59,111 nt of DNA from Perkinsus marinus ATCC 50983 (Eukaryota; Perkinsozoa; Perkinsida; Perkinsidae), in NCBI RefSeq assembly GCF_000006405.1, contig NW_003204833.1:67221-126331 (forward strand), given 5' to 3'. Positions within the stretch are counted from its first letter, which is position 1. Each line of letters starts with the position of its first letter. Shown piece by piece: positions 41,106-51,717 of the stretch. Both the position numbers and the translations under genes were made by a program. Below the pieces are notes generated by a model. The model was not told the origin of the DNA. It saw only the letters and a list, made by a program, of their open reading frames with translations, and did no database searches.

Positions 41106-44100
41106 ATGGCACGTCGAGGGGCCAAGGGCGAACCGGGACAAGGCGGCCAGGATGAGATAAGCCTCACAGTGGAGTGTTTATTGGAAGAGGCGAAAATCCA
41201 GGGAGAAAAGGAGTTCACTATCAGCCCGTGAGAGGATGTCCGCTTTGCACCTCTGGAGGGCCGTCTCCCTATTGTTAGGAAGTTGCCAGCTAGTCGGCTC
41301 GTGGCGTATGCTCGGGCGCACTTTGGCCTTGCCTACGACCGGGGTTGTTCCCCAGGGTCGATGCCCCGACGGGACTGGCGGCTCGTTCATGTTGGTGGGG
41401 AGAGGGACCAACAGCACGTCCCGAAGAGACTTCCCTCGGTGAGCCCCGGCCCTACTCCTGTTCAGTGGAGTATGCTGTTGTAGGTAAAGGCTGCGGGGAT
41501 AGATGGTGGCGAGCGCTTGAGGCTTGTGTATGTTCAAGACGATGCTGATTCAACTCGCTCGCAGACACCTCAGACGAGCCCTTCTGTGGACAGCTTGGAC
41601 GTCGATGAGAGTCACCACCGGTCTCGGCATCATCGCGGTACTTGGTCTTGTTTGAGTTCACTGTAGTGGGACTGTGTTCAGGAAAGAAGCGACAGCATAA
41701 GCATCACGACTCGCCATCGGAGGCATCATGCCCGGCAGTGGCCGCCGAAATGGAAGATGCTGTTGATGGAGTGTTGGAGGATGGAGTCCCTAGCGGAGGT
41801 GAAGAGGCCAAGGAAAGCCAGAAGCCTGTTGATAACAGTGAGTACCACTCTCTGGCGAACTCATACAAATTGCGTGGGTATGGGAGTATGCAGCCTATAG
41901 CAGAATATTCAGGTGCCAGCGGCCATCCGAAGTCCCGTTCCAAGCGAGCTAAGGTATCCGCCGCTTTGGAGACACCGGTGAGGCGTTCGGCCAGGGTCCG
42001 CGGTATAGAGCCTAACGTACCTGCTGAGCCGGCTAGAGGGCTGCCTATTCGAAGCTCGGGAATGGAGGCTGTTGTTGGTACTGAGGAGAAGGAGGCGGTA
42101 GAGGGAGAAGGTAAGAAGATGTCGTCACCAGGGATCGAACCTGCGCCTGGCATGATGTGCTCTCAGTTACCTCACCGATGGCCGCACCTCAGAAGAGTAT
42201 CGCTAGCAGAGCGGAGGACGTAGGGGGGGATGAGGAGGGGAAGGCTGATGTTGGCAAAGACCCACCGTCGATGAGCTCATCTGTCGGTACGAACTGGAAG
42301 TTGGTTACGGTTTGGTATGTCGTCTCTTCATCGCAGAAGTATCTGAGACCGCAAGTGGTCATATGCCTGTGGAGCCGACATCCTCTGGAAGGGTCAGTGC
42401 TGCTCCGATCGATAGCTCGACAGCAGACGAGGAGGAGGAGAATGAGGAGGAGGTTGTTCATGAGAGCGGAGAACTGAGTCGGACTAGTAACCTGCAGGAC
42501 GCTGTGGAGGATGTTGAAGGTGAAGGGGCGATCGAGTGAATTTTCGGGAACCTGCTAGGGTTTTCCCGATGGTTCGATAGAGAAGTCATAAATGAATATA
42601 ATACCATCTGCGATTCCTGTGGCAACCTAGAAAACACGAGCTACATCTCCTAACGTCCGAATTTCATCTTTCTGTGATGTAAAGCTAACGAGGTGATCGG
42701 ACTATTAGTCCTTCCAGAGGTCTGTGTATGCTGATATTGATCGCACCCGGGTTCAATTCCCAGTGAGGGTATTCGTACATTTGTCACTCTACTACGTTCA
42801 GCTTCCTCCCCCCAGCCGGAAGGGTCATCGGCCAAAGCTCGCGAATCAATTGAGGATGAGGTCTTCACGGATAGCCTTTATGAAGACTTGCCGCCTGTGG
42901 AAGATTGGTTGCTTCAAAGTCCTCATGGTGAGTTGGATGGGGAATAGTGTCTTAACCAGGGATCGAACCCGGGTCCTTTCTCAGTGAAGTTGCGGTATAA
43001 GGCACAGAAGGAGATGCACAGTAATCAGTTCGCCAAGGCAGTCGAGACCTATCGCGAAAGCCTGGCAGCTGCGGATGATGGCACTGGGAGGATCCATTGG
43101 AAACTACTGTACGATTGTAGGTAGTGAACACTGGGGAGGTTAAATTCATGACGTGGCAATGTCAACCATGTGCTGGTGAAATTAGAAAAATTCTGAGAGA
43201 AAAATTCCGTACTATTCGACCGTATGTTTTATAAGTAGTGAGGAAACTCCTGAGCTAGGGTGAAGACAGCGAAGATATATTCCTACTCCAACACCAACGG
43301 CAGGTACCAGATGATCCTATGCTTGTTGGAACTGCAACGATATGATGATTGTGTGGAGGAGGCCAGGACCAACGTGGAGCTGTGTCTGGCCAACATTCAG
43401 GCAGAGGAGGGGGAGAATGCTGACCATCGGAGGCTGAGCGAGGTAGGGCGAGGGGTAGGAGTCGGGTTGTTGAGCATTGTGGCAGGCTCGATCGATGCTG
43501 GGGGACTTCCTACTACTTTCGGGAAGGGTGGAGGAAGCTCAGATGGTGTTGAAGTTGGTGGTCGGCGCTGGCACGTCGGGCGTGCTCCCCAAGTTGTCGT
43601 ATATCGTCAGCCTATGTGGCGGCTTGGAAAGTCCTCAGCCGATCGAGGTGAGTTGGTTCATCCAAGAGTGGATATTGGAGTGGTATCTGCTTCAGACGTG
43701 TCCTCTTGCATTGAGGGAAATGCAGGGGGTAGTGAGAGAACCCAACGAGAGATTGGACCGGGTCGTGAGCCAAGCTAAGACTGGAAATGTGGAGAAGTTC
43801 TCCTCGGCGCTGCGGGTGTTCCTGTTTGATCTCGGCGAGGATTTGCCACTACCGAGAGTGCAGGAGGCCTTATTCCGACTGCTCGGTTCCCAAGCAGGTG
43901 AGCGTGGCTGGGGAGCTGCGGCTAAGGTAAGTCTATATGGTTAACCTTTCGAACGACTGTTTGCCGAACTGTGTCACCTTTCAGTTGATCTGTCAAAGTC
44001 TCCTCTCCTACGAGGTGTATGGGCAACCAGTCTCCGAGCATTTTCGGCCTCAGCTGAAAGCCCTGCTCGGCCGACTCGACGGCTTGGGGCAGCCGCTCAG

Positions 44101-44565
44101 GAGCTTCCAAGAATTCAAAAGCATCGTCCAAGTAAGCCCATCTCAGAATTGAGGCTACGAAAATATAAAATTCATTTTGAATTTCCGCCGGGAAGTTTCC
44201 GGTGGTCGGACATTTGTTTTTTATCTGAAGAATTTGAAATTTCGTTTTTCCGAATTCACGAGGTGTTTACGGATTTGAACCTTCATTTCCGAGCGGCCAC
44301 GAAAATCGAACTTTCATTCTACCGAAAACAAATTCCATTTTCCGAATGTTTTTTCATCTGAACTGTGTAGTTTTGAATCATCTTTTTATGCTGGGCAACA
44401 GCAGCAGTGGGCGTCGTTGACTCTTCGGATGATGTGTTTCAGGAGATCCTAGATGGCCCTTGTGATCTGCAGCAGCATTATCCGGGAATATATGCTTTTT
44501 GTACCAAGTTGTGCAAGGGGGAGTTCGACAAGCTTTGCCGAGCCGTCGAAGTGTCGACCTTGTGA
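41106..44565 (+). CDS. TPR-like protein with N-terminal conserved domain, tandem copy X
   Basis: Multi-exon gene, first of a tandem paralogous pair. Exon 1 (ATG 41106) reads DEISLTVECLLEEAKIQGEK and ends at a phase-2 donor GTGAGAG (41227). An intron ending ATTGTTAG joins it to KLPASRLVAYARAHFGLAYD, with RDWRLVHVGG following. GERLRLVYVQDDADSTRSQT is next, then an acidic nuclear-looking middle with TPVRRSARVRG (about 41975). A TPR-like half follows: RYKAQKEMHSNQFAKAVETY, YQMILCLLELQRYDDCVEEA, RSMLGDFLLLSGRVEEAQMV, VEKFSSALRVFLFDLGEDLP and RGWGAAAK. The last exon is GVVDSSDDVFQEILDGPCDL ending at TGA 44563-44565. Each part has a counterpart in the next gene. Introns carry three B-box sequences and one TIR element. 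The family is not recognised; the TPR call rests on helix-pair pattern. Confidence 0.6.
42131..42141 (-). other. Intronic tRNA B-box/T-arm-like sequence 2
   Basis: Reverse complement GGTTCGATCCC, in an intron of gene X (GTAAGAAGAT to TGCTCTCAG, about 42110-42169). Flanked by CCAGG...CCTGG, a 5-bp stem. Confidence 0.6.
42750..42760 (+). other. Intronic tRNA B-box/T-arm-like sequence 3
   Basis: GGTTCAATTCC preceded by CACCC, on the plus strand, in the gene X intron that ends at the acceptor before PEGSSAKARESI (about 42814). Confidence 0.6.
42959..42969 (-). other. Intronic tRNA B-box/T-arm-like sequence 4
   Basis: Reverse complement GGTTCGATCCC with a full 5-bp T stem (CCGGG/CCTGG, one G-T pair). 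It lies in a 57-base gene X intron that runs from GTGAGTTGG to CTTTCTCAG. The T-arm makes up a third of the intron. Confidence 0.65.
43122..43299 (-). mobile_element. TIR element family 1, copy 4 (gene X intron)
   Basis: Reverse copy running to the 3' splice site: it ends GATATATTCCTACTCCAACACC, and ACGGCAG|GTACCAG follows at once. Internal match CAACCATGTGCTGGTG. The left end is diverged. Confidence 0.6.
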
Positions 44566-44701
44566 CGATTCTAATCCCTAGTGCTATGTGTTTCTTATCC
44601 GAATGAACGGACCTTTCTGCGTTGTAAGTTAATCGCATGGTGATGCCTTTCATCTCTGCCCGAGGGAGGTGACTTCTATTGTGAGGTTGATAGTTATCAA
44701 G

Positions 44702-46965
44702 ATGACTCGTCGAACGACCGCTGTTGACAGTAAGAGCCCGCTCAGGGTTCACATCCAATGCCGCGAGGGGCTGGCCCAACGAGCTGAGTCGGCGAAGGAG
44801 TTCATAGTAGATGCGTAGGGAGGGCTCATGTTGAGCTGGTGTGATGACAGTGTTGTGATCAGGAGGAGTCGGCCGTGCCAGCTTGTGAATGCCGCTCGGA
44901 GGTACTTCTGCCTCGCTGGGGTCAAGGGCCGCTTTCCAGCGGGGGACTGGAGACTCACGTGGTTGGAAGGAGCGATGGAGGGACAAGACGTGCCTAAGCG
45001 ACGGAGCTCGGTAGGCTACTGAGGCGCTGACCAGAACTGGTATGATGCCCAGGTCGGTGACTGTGGGGTGAAGGATGGAGACCAGCTTGCCCTACGCTTT
45101 GTCGTGAAGGAAATGTCTCCTACGCCCGAGGCCACTTTGGAGTCTGATCTGGGTGGAGGGGAAGAGCCAGTTATTAAGAAGGCGAGGTTGATTGAGGTTG
45201 AACAGAGTGAGGTCATGGCTGATGCGTTCGAGATGCCTGGGGTCTCGCAGGTCAGGCCTCTACGGAGGTGTCAGGGGACGAGGTGCAGCATGAGGGTATC
45301 AAGGGCGAGTTGAAGACTGAAGAAGAGGACATTGAGTGTGAGGAAAGGCAGGGGGGCGTCGACAGATGTGAGCTGAATTGATACCATCTCGGGCAGTGTA
45401 GGAGTATATGTTCGTTTTTTTCCGGCTGAGCTTGGGAGTGCTCTCACTGATTTACAAACGAATAGGGATAGAAATATACAGAAACCAATGAAAATTTCCC
45501 GAAATTTCCTCCCAGAATTTTCAGAGTGTCGTCAACATTTCTGGTTGACCATGTGTATGTTTTCCTGCACTGAGCTTGGGGTGGGCAAATTTGATTGCGG
45601 TGTAGGTCCCCCAGAAGGCCCTAGCGCCACTACTGTTGGCGAGCAATACAAAGCCAGGTAAGCTCAGATCGATTATGGTCGGAAATCTCGCCGATCAGGA
45701 AAACCCTGGCTACTATTCTGACCGAAGTCGGTTGGATGGACAGCGCAGAGGAGACGCATGTCGCCTCGGGTGGGCGTGCTGGGTCAGGAGCCGGGCTGCC
45801 GATCAAGTTGCCCTCTAATACTAGGGTAAACAGCGTGAGAAAATATGAGGTGTTGGGAAAATGGGAAAGTTCTTAGTGGTTGTTGTACACTTCTAACCCA
45901 ATTCGTATATAAGCTCAGCTGAGGAAAGCGAACATATATTCCTACTCCAACACTGATGGTAAACTAGTAGCGAGCTTATGTTGTCAGGATGAGTACAGAG
46001 TGCTCGGAGAAATGCAGCTACTCACCGGCGATGTCGATGGGGCTATTGAGACTTTTGATAAGCTCATTGACCTTGAGGGGCCCGATGGAGTCCGATCACG
46101 TCTGTGCTGTGTCGTGGCCCACTGTGGTGGATTGCTGGCTACTCGGTCTGTTCTGGTAAGCCATCTGTATGGTCTTCCCTCGGGGGGAGTTGGAGAAGGG
46201 AAAACTTATTTAGTTCTACGGAGTAACAGTTAGTATTACATTATAAGTATTCGAAATCGACGATGTCTTGGCGATACGAGGCGAACCGCTGTTGAGAGAA
46301 TGCGGAGTGCCTCTCACTATCGTTGTTCAGGCAAGTGATAGGGCGAAAGCTCTAATCGCGGAACTCGGTGCTCGACATGGCCGTCGGTTCGAAAATATCA
46401 TCGAAGCTGCGCAGAAGGCCGAATCAGAGATTTTCAAGGCGTTGATCGGCAGCCTGCTTGCATCCACTGGAGAGCCTCTGCTCTTACCAGTGGAGCTCGA
46501 GGCTCTCTATGTTGCCCTGGGCCGTCCGAGTCGGATGGGCTGGCGGGCAGCGGCTAAGGTGAGGAACGTGATAGTGATAGAGTGTGTTTATTTTTCGATA
46601 GAGGATATGCACGTTAATCGTGGATGCGACTGAGAATGGCGTGCCTATTGGAAGGCCCTACGAGGGGGTTCTGAAGTCGTTGCAGAAGGAGCTCGATGAG
46701 ACTCGGACTTTCAATGAGTTCAAGGAGAAAATGCAGGTGAGGTGCGACGTTATCGAACTGTAGGGAAATTACGCTGTTTCCGAACGCTATTGTTCATCAG
46801 GCCTGTGTGTAGTACAGACGCAGGCTTGGTCGCTGCTATCAGGTTCTCCTGTCCGCGCCACCCGGGTGCCCGTCGTCGTTCATGGAGTACTCAGTGGAAT
46901 GTAGCCGCCGTTGTCGAAGATTGTTTGATAGCTTTTGCGAGGTCTTGGAGCCTCTGTTGTATTGA
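44702..46965 (+). CDS. TPR-like protein with N-terminal conserved domain, tandem copy Y
   Basis: Paralogue of gene X. ATG 44702 gives MTRRTTAVDSKSPLRVHIQC, then REGLAQRAESAKEFIVDA. A phase-2 intron (GTAGGG...GATCAG) at the position matching gene X leads to SRPCQLVNAARRYFCLAGVK and GDWRLTWLEGAMEGQDVPKR. LALRFVVKEMSPTPEATLES and an acidic stretch follow. VLGEMQLLTGDVDGAIETFD matches the GDFLLLSGRVEEAQMV block of X. EIFKALIGSLLASTGEPLLL with GWRAAAK matches the RGWGAAAK block, and RPYEGVLKSLQKELDETRTF follows. The last exon VLLSAPPGCPSSFMEYSVEC to LEPLLY ends at TGA 46963-46965. Two introns hold TIR elements. The acidic middle is shorter than in X. Function unknown. Confidence 0.6.
45394..45572 (+). 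mobile_element. TIR element family 1, copy 5 (gene Y intron)
   Basis: Forward copy, 179 bases, from CAGTGTAGGAGTATATGTTC to ATGTGTATGTTTTCCTGCACTG. Both TIRs and the core AGAAATATACAGAAACCAAT are clear. Confidence 0.75.
45831..45955 (-). mobile_element. TIR element family 1, copy 6 (internally deleted, gene Y intron)
   Basis: Reverse copy of only 125 bases: CAGCGTGAGAAAATATGAGG to CATATATTCCTACTCCAACACTG. Both ends are kept, part of the middle is lost. Confidence 0.65.
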
Positions 46966-47832
46966 CTATCGAGGCGAGCTTTAATTCGATGCATTTAATC
47001 CGCATTTTGGTCGGTGTAGGAGTTAATCGTAGTGAGCTGTCACGTGTGGCCGCCGCCGCTGCGAAAACATGTTGCAGAGAGTTCCTCCACCGAAAGACTT
47101 CCGGTGAGTTGAGTTACTGAGTGAGTGGGTAGGTCAACTCTCGTGTTGGATGGGAAGTCTGGTGCCAATCTCGTTACGACTCGTGGGGTCCCTCGAAGAA
47201 GTGTCGACAGAACTGAACGTAAAGCTGTCGGAGAAGCTAAGTAATGGCCAAAGCCTCTCTAGTTAGTGATCGCCGTCCTCCTCCGAACGCGTGAGGTAGG
47301 AGGGTGTCCAAGTTACCGTTGTCGCCTCAGGTGCGATGATCACAGCCCAAAATGGTCATATGCCTAGGCGAGGAATTCCTGGCAAGCCTTGTCACTGCAG
47401 GGCTCGATTCTCACCATATAGGACTACGACATTGCCCTGAGCTTCGGGACCGATCGGCGAGATTTCCGCGGTTGTGAATTCTCCTATTAGCGTGAACACA
47501 GAAGGTCACAGCTAGGCTACTTCGGGAAATTGATACCTTGCAGAACAGCGAGTTCATCGAGATGTAGATGCTTACTTCAAGTCGGCTGTGACGGGGGGAA
47601 TCACCTAGTTGGAAAATTGACATTTTCTTTGGTTTATTTTATAGCCATAATGATTCAGATGTTGCCCAGTACGAGTTCCTATGCCTTGTTCGCTTTCATG
47701 ACCTCAGAAGGGGTTTTCGCACATTCAACTGACGCCTTATACATGCATAGAATTGATTCATATAATTCGTCGTGATCATGGTGTTGTTGTTTTCGGAGTT
47801 GGCGATTCCTCGTGGCGCGCGATAGATCTTGA
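46966..47832. other. Intergenic or 5' region of exonuclease gene
   Basis: A short frame ATG 47075 (LQRVPPPKDFR) followed by a GTGAGT donor could be a 5' exon of the exonuclease gene, but no matching acceptor in phase was fixed. Otherwise nothing recognised. Confidence 0.35.
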
Positions 47833-49194
47833 ATGGCTCTGCGACCACCCGCGGCAGGGACTCTACTGCCATCGCAGGCCTTCAGCGTTGAGATTGCTGG
47901 CCACAGCGTTTTACACTGGGCCCGGCTACTCTCGGCGAAGCTCAGCGATAAGCCTCTTGAAGTCGGTCATGCTAGGAGCTTCCCTCGGTTGCTGATGATG
48001 ATGAGAGCCCCTGAGGCTACGGGTGACTTATCGCACCTACCACGGGTGGCGATGGTTGACGACTTGGCGTATTGTCTGCACTCTATGGTGTGGGGGAAGT
48101 CACCAAGGCAGGCGAACGGCTACCTTCAAGGCCTCACTGGCTGGTCGAAGCATCCGTTACATCTGAATCTGATAAGGGAGTGTGCATTGGCTACTGGTGA
48201 CCTCGACAGTGTTATCAAAGTGGACGCTACGGTGAAGACCATCCGTGTTGATCACTCTAAAATAAGGAGACAGACTGTCGTGTGTGAGATGAAGTGCTGG
48301 GAGAAAATTCAGAATCTTCGTAATCAGCTCGCTCGAGGAGAATTCGATCAGCTTGTTGAGTGGGAAATCGACAAGTATTTGTCGAGACTATTACGGTCGG
48401 GTCAGGTGAGGACTTCGAGGGAGGTATTTAGACTGTGGTTACTACTGGAAGCGGCGGCCGCCACTCGGATGGCCATAAGAGTCCTCTCGAAACGACGTGA
48501 GTTCTTCCTTGAAAATGAGGAGAGGCGTCAACGGTGGCCGGCAAGGCAGCTGATAGTCTATGATTTGGAGACTGTTCATGACAGCGACACGGTATTTGGC
48601 GATAGAGAAGATCTCAAGTGGTTGGATCGAACCCGGGTCGTTCAGTTCGCTGCACGTAATTATACCACTGGCGAGGAAGTCTTCGTGGAGTGTCGATCGC
48701 CCTATGAGTGGTCGACGTTGTCCAGCAGCGCTCAGAAGTTCTGCAGGGCGTCAGGGTCGGGCAAGAGGCCTTTTAATGCCAGTCTGCCTCTATTCCCGAA
48801 GGCTTGGAGGGATACTGTGATACCCTTTCTGCAGAGACAGCGTTGCCGAGGTCCATTGGTAATGGCTGCATTCAATGGTAAGCAGTTCGACAACCGAGTG
48901 ATGAAGCACTATGGTCTACCCGGGTGGCGCCCATTGAGGAAGATCGACCCGTTGATAGCAGCACGACGAGTTGGTCACCCTCATAGTGGCTTTTCGTTGT
49001 CGTCACTGTACCGGTATAGAGTAGGAGGGTGGGCACCAGGGGTCCACACTGCCCAAGGGGACGTAGACATGCTTGTGGATCTAATCAGGGAATGGCCGGA
49101 GCTTAATGAGGCTGTGATGGAGGACTTCAATAGCGTCGACCGAAGGAGGAGAAGGTCTCGACAACACCTGCGGTACTCCTTTAATTCACAATAG
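47833..49194 (+). CDS. DEDDh 3'-5' exonuclease (DnaQ-like)
   Basis: Intronless ORF of 453 aa. The C-terminal half is a DnaQ-like RNase H-fold exonuclease domain. ExoI is LIVYDLETVHD with D244 and E246, and ExoII is MAAFNGKQFDNRVMKHYGLP with the catalytic Asp. ExoIII is GVHTAQGDVDMLVDLI, giving the HxxxxD arrangement of the DEDDh subgroup. All four acidic residues and the His are present. The N-terminal 240 residues are helical and Arg/Leu-rich (NLRNQLARGEFDQLVEWEID, REVFRLWLLLEAAAATRMAI) and match nothing I know. The C-terminus is a basic cluster RRRRRSRQHLR, suited to nucleic-acid binding or nuclear targeting. Substrate (RNA or DNA) cannot be told from sequence. ATG 47833 is the first in the frame. 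Confidence 0.8.
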   Translation: MALRPPAAGTLLPSQAFSVEIAGHSVLHWARLLSAKLSDKPLEVGHARSFPRLLMMMRAPEATGDLSHLPRVAMVDDLAYCLHSMVWGKSPRQANGYLQGLTGWSKHPLHLNLIRECALATGDLDSVIKVDATVKTIRVDHSKIRRQTVVCEMKCWEKIQNLRNQLARGEFDQLVEWEIDKYLSRLLRSGQVRTSREVFRLWLLLEAAAATRMAIRVLSKRREFFLENEERRQRWPARQLIVYDLETVHDSDTVFGDREDLKWLDRTRVVQFAARNYTTGEEVFVECRSPYEWSTLSSSAQKFCRASGSGKRPFNASLPLFPKAWRDTVIPFLQRQRCRGPLVMAAFNGKQFDNRVMKHYGLPGWRPLRKIDPLIAARRVGHPHSGFSLSSLYRYRVGGWAPGVHTAQGDVDMLVDLIREWPELNEAVMEDFNSVDRRRRRSRQHLRYSFNSQ

Positions 49195-49360
49195 GCATGA
49201 TGATGATGATGTTGATGACGGTGGTGGGAGTTGTTGCTTCGCTCCGCTGTTTTCATATCTCGCTCGCCTGTGAAATCGATCACGCTTGCGTTGGGGATGT
49301 GATTTCCCTCCTTTTGAAGCCCGGCCCAGTTGGTTGTACTTGTCACCGTTAATAAGCACT

Positions 49361-49885
49361 ATGGCGCCTGCTGTGAAGAGAATTGTGAAGAAGAAGACGA
49401 ATAAGTTCAGACGTCATCAGTCTGACAACTTCATGCGAGTGCCGGTAAGTCACCGAGGAGGGTTTCACTCGGTCGGGTCGACCTCTTTTTTAGGGTAGTG
49501 TTGATTTATCTCTTTTTCTCTGTAGGAGTCCTGGAGGAAGCCTAAGGGTATCGACTCCCGTATTCGTCGTCGTTTCCGTGGCACCACTTTGATGCCTAAC
49601 ATCGGTTACGGCTCGGATAAGCGCACCAAGTATCAGCTCTCTAACGGCAAGTACGCCTTCCAGATTAGGGTAGTGTATATGGAGGTGTTGAGTATATTAT
49701 GAGGTGGTTGTGCTCAGTCTCCTGCTGATATCGAGCTCTTGATGATGCACAATGAGAAGTATGCCGCTGTACTCGCTAGCAACCTCTCTGGTCGCACCCG
49801 CAAGGCTATTATCGAGCGCGCCGATCAGATCGGTGTCCAGGTGCTCAACAGGAACGCTAGGATGGCCACTGAGGAGACCAACTAA
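49361..49885 (+). CDS. RPL32: Large ribosomal subunit protein eL32 (RPL32)
   Basis: Structural protein of the 60S ribosomal subunit. Three exons, all phase 0: 49361-49444, 49526-49669, 49718-49885, giving 131 aa, close to the usual 130-135. The sequence follows the family throughout: [94 protein letters not shown]. The GAG TCC TGG start of exon 2 matches the conserved 'ESWRKP'. Introns are 81 and 48 bases. A sharp, well conserved marker for splice rules in this genome. Confidence 0.97.
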
Positions 49886-50026
49886 ATCACTATGCCAAGT
49901 GATTGTCGTTTCTGGAGGTGATGCTGGTCAACCAACCAACGAGTTACCCTGAAACAAATTATGCGTTGTGTTTTGTGAGTCTAATTTTGGGGGTTCTGTG
50001 ACGAGTAGTAAAACGCCGCCGCATTA

Positions 50027-51616
50027 ATGTCGGGTACTCCGGTCCTACCATCCTTTCCGGAGTCGGTGGAGAAGGTTGTGGAAGTGCCGCAGAACGCAGT
50101 AGGGAAGGCCATTGGTAAAGGAGGAGACTGTATTAAAAGAATAAGACTGGAGACGGGTGCACGTATTGAGGTGATTGGGAGGGCTTCTGGGGTTCAATCG
50201 TGGAACAGTTAGTGAAAGAATTTCTCGAGAAGTCGATCGAACGTTATTGATACTCTGTTTGTGTTTGTACTGAAGTTATCCTCAATGGGAGCGGTCTGTT
50301 TTAGAGTGTGTCAGCTTTGCATTGACCAGGACGCGCTATGGGAGGTTCTCTGTATCAGTGGTGGAGGAATATATGTTGGCTTTCCTCAGCTGAGCTTGAG
50401 AGTTTTTCTCGCGAATTATAGAAGTTTACATAGGAATTCGGGTAGAAATGTACAGAAACCAATGGGAATTTTCCCAAATTTTCTCAGAAATTTTCATATT
50501 GTCATCAACCATATGTATATTTTCCCACATTGCTGTGCGCATTAGGTTGACCAGAGTAGCAAAGATCAAGGTTTCAGTCGATTCATCGTCACCGGAGCTC
50601 GTGCAGAGCAAGTTGACGTGAGGGAAGCAATAACAATACATAGTAGAAACTATCGTTTATAGAACGCTGTCGAGCAGCTCAACGAGATAATACGCTCGTG
50701 CGAGTCATGTGACTTCCTCCGCCCTGGAGATATCGAGCGCCGTGTTTCTCTGCCGGAGGATAAAGTTGGTGATGTGATAGGGCCTCGCGCGTAAGCTGCG
50801 TAAGTGGTTAATAGAAGGCGTATATGTGTACGTTAAGGTGTGTACTCGATGAGCTCAAGAGGAGGAGTGGATGTCGAATGGATGTTGTGGTTAAAGTCCC
50901 ACCTGGCGAGATGAAGTATGCTCGAATTGTTGGACCACCTGAGGCGGTAAGACTCGTTAATTTTGGAGTTCCTGGGGGGGGGCAATTTTTTATACTCTGG
51001 CTGCGCGTGTGATGATGTTAGTTTGGGTATATGTGGTTACGGTTGTAATGGTAGTGGGAAAATGGAATTAAATCGATAGAATAATAGGATAAAGTGAAAG
51101 AATAAGTTTCGCCAGAATAGACTCTGGAGAAAGTGTGATTTTTTTTGTGAGATTAGTCGAATTTCTGGTTGAGAGAATTTTACGTTTTCCCCCTATCCTC
51201 AGTGCACCATCGGCGCTTTCCTGGTTAATGAAGTTATCCAAGGGAATTTCGATGTTGGTGGGGTCATTCGGCAATACTCGGAGAGAACCGGGCAAGTCCT
51301 GTTCGATCCGAACCATGATATGCGAAGAAAAGGCGGTGGCGGCTTTTCGGGAGGCAAAGGGAACAACTTCGGCACTCCTGAGAGATACGATGATATGAGC
51401 GGAGCGATGAATTTTAGAGGAAAGGGCTTTGGTGGCCGTTTTGATAGTCCTCCACAAGATCAATGGAGTAGACGTCGTGAAAATGAGGGCAGAAATTGGC
51501 AAAGTACACTTCCTCCTGCTCCTACTGCTCCACCAGCATCATACGGCTCTTATGGAGTGGAAAAAACAGCTGCTGCTGGTGGTGGTGCTGGTTATGGGTT
51601 GATGAATTCCAAGTAG
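50027..51616 (+). CDS. KH-domain RNA-binding protein with Gly/Arg-rich tail
   Basis: Multi-exon gene. The first KH domain starts soon after ATG 50027: VEKVVEVPQNAVGKAIGKGG with the GxxG loop at G30-G33, then DCIKRIRLETGARIEV. A second KH-like stretch follows introns: RFIVTGARAEQV, LNEIIRSCESCDFLRPGDIE, VSLPEDKVGDVIG, LDELKRRSGCRMDVVVKVPP. After an intron near 50950-51200 come TIGAFLVNEVIQGNFDVGGV and a Gly/Arg-rich tail (KGGGGFSGGKGNN, GFGGRFDS), stopping at TAG 51614-51616. KH proteins bind single-stranded RNA; the RG-rich tail is usual in such regulators. It may be continuous by alternative splicing with the next KH block, which has no clear start of its own. A TIR element lies in intron 1-2. 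Confidence 0.65.
50356..50535 (+). mobile_element. TIR element family 1, copy 7 (KH gene intron)
   Basis: Forward copy, 180 bases, CAGTGGTGGAGGAATATATG to CATATGTATATTTTCCCACATTGCTG. The most typical core: TTACATAGGAATTCGGGTAG, AAATGTACAGAAACCAATGG and TTTTCATATTGTCATCAACC. Confidence 0.8.
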
Positions 51617-51717
51617 GAAAAATTGGGAAAATCGAAATTTGAATTTCGCGCTGGCGGTCTTTTTGTTTGATACATAGGAAACGCCCAGTTGATCGATTTG
51701 TAGTATCTTTTTTTCAG

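Noticed and set aside
41227-41232. In-frame TGA after the first coding block of gene X (and TAG at the matching place in gene Y), as if recoded, for example to selenocysteine
   Set aside because: Both are explained by a phase-2 intron that starts just before the stop (GTGAGAG...ATTGTTAG in X, GTAGGG...GATCAG in Y) and restores homologous protein in both paralogues.
48625-48636. B-box-like sequence in the exonuclease gene
   Set aside because: One mismatch to the box consensus, and it is coding (LDRTRVV), so it was left out of the count.
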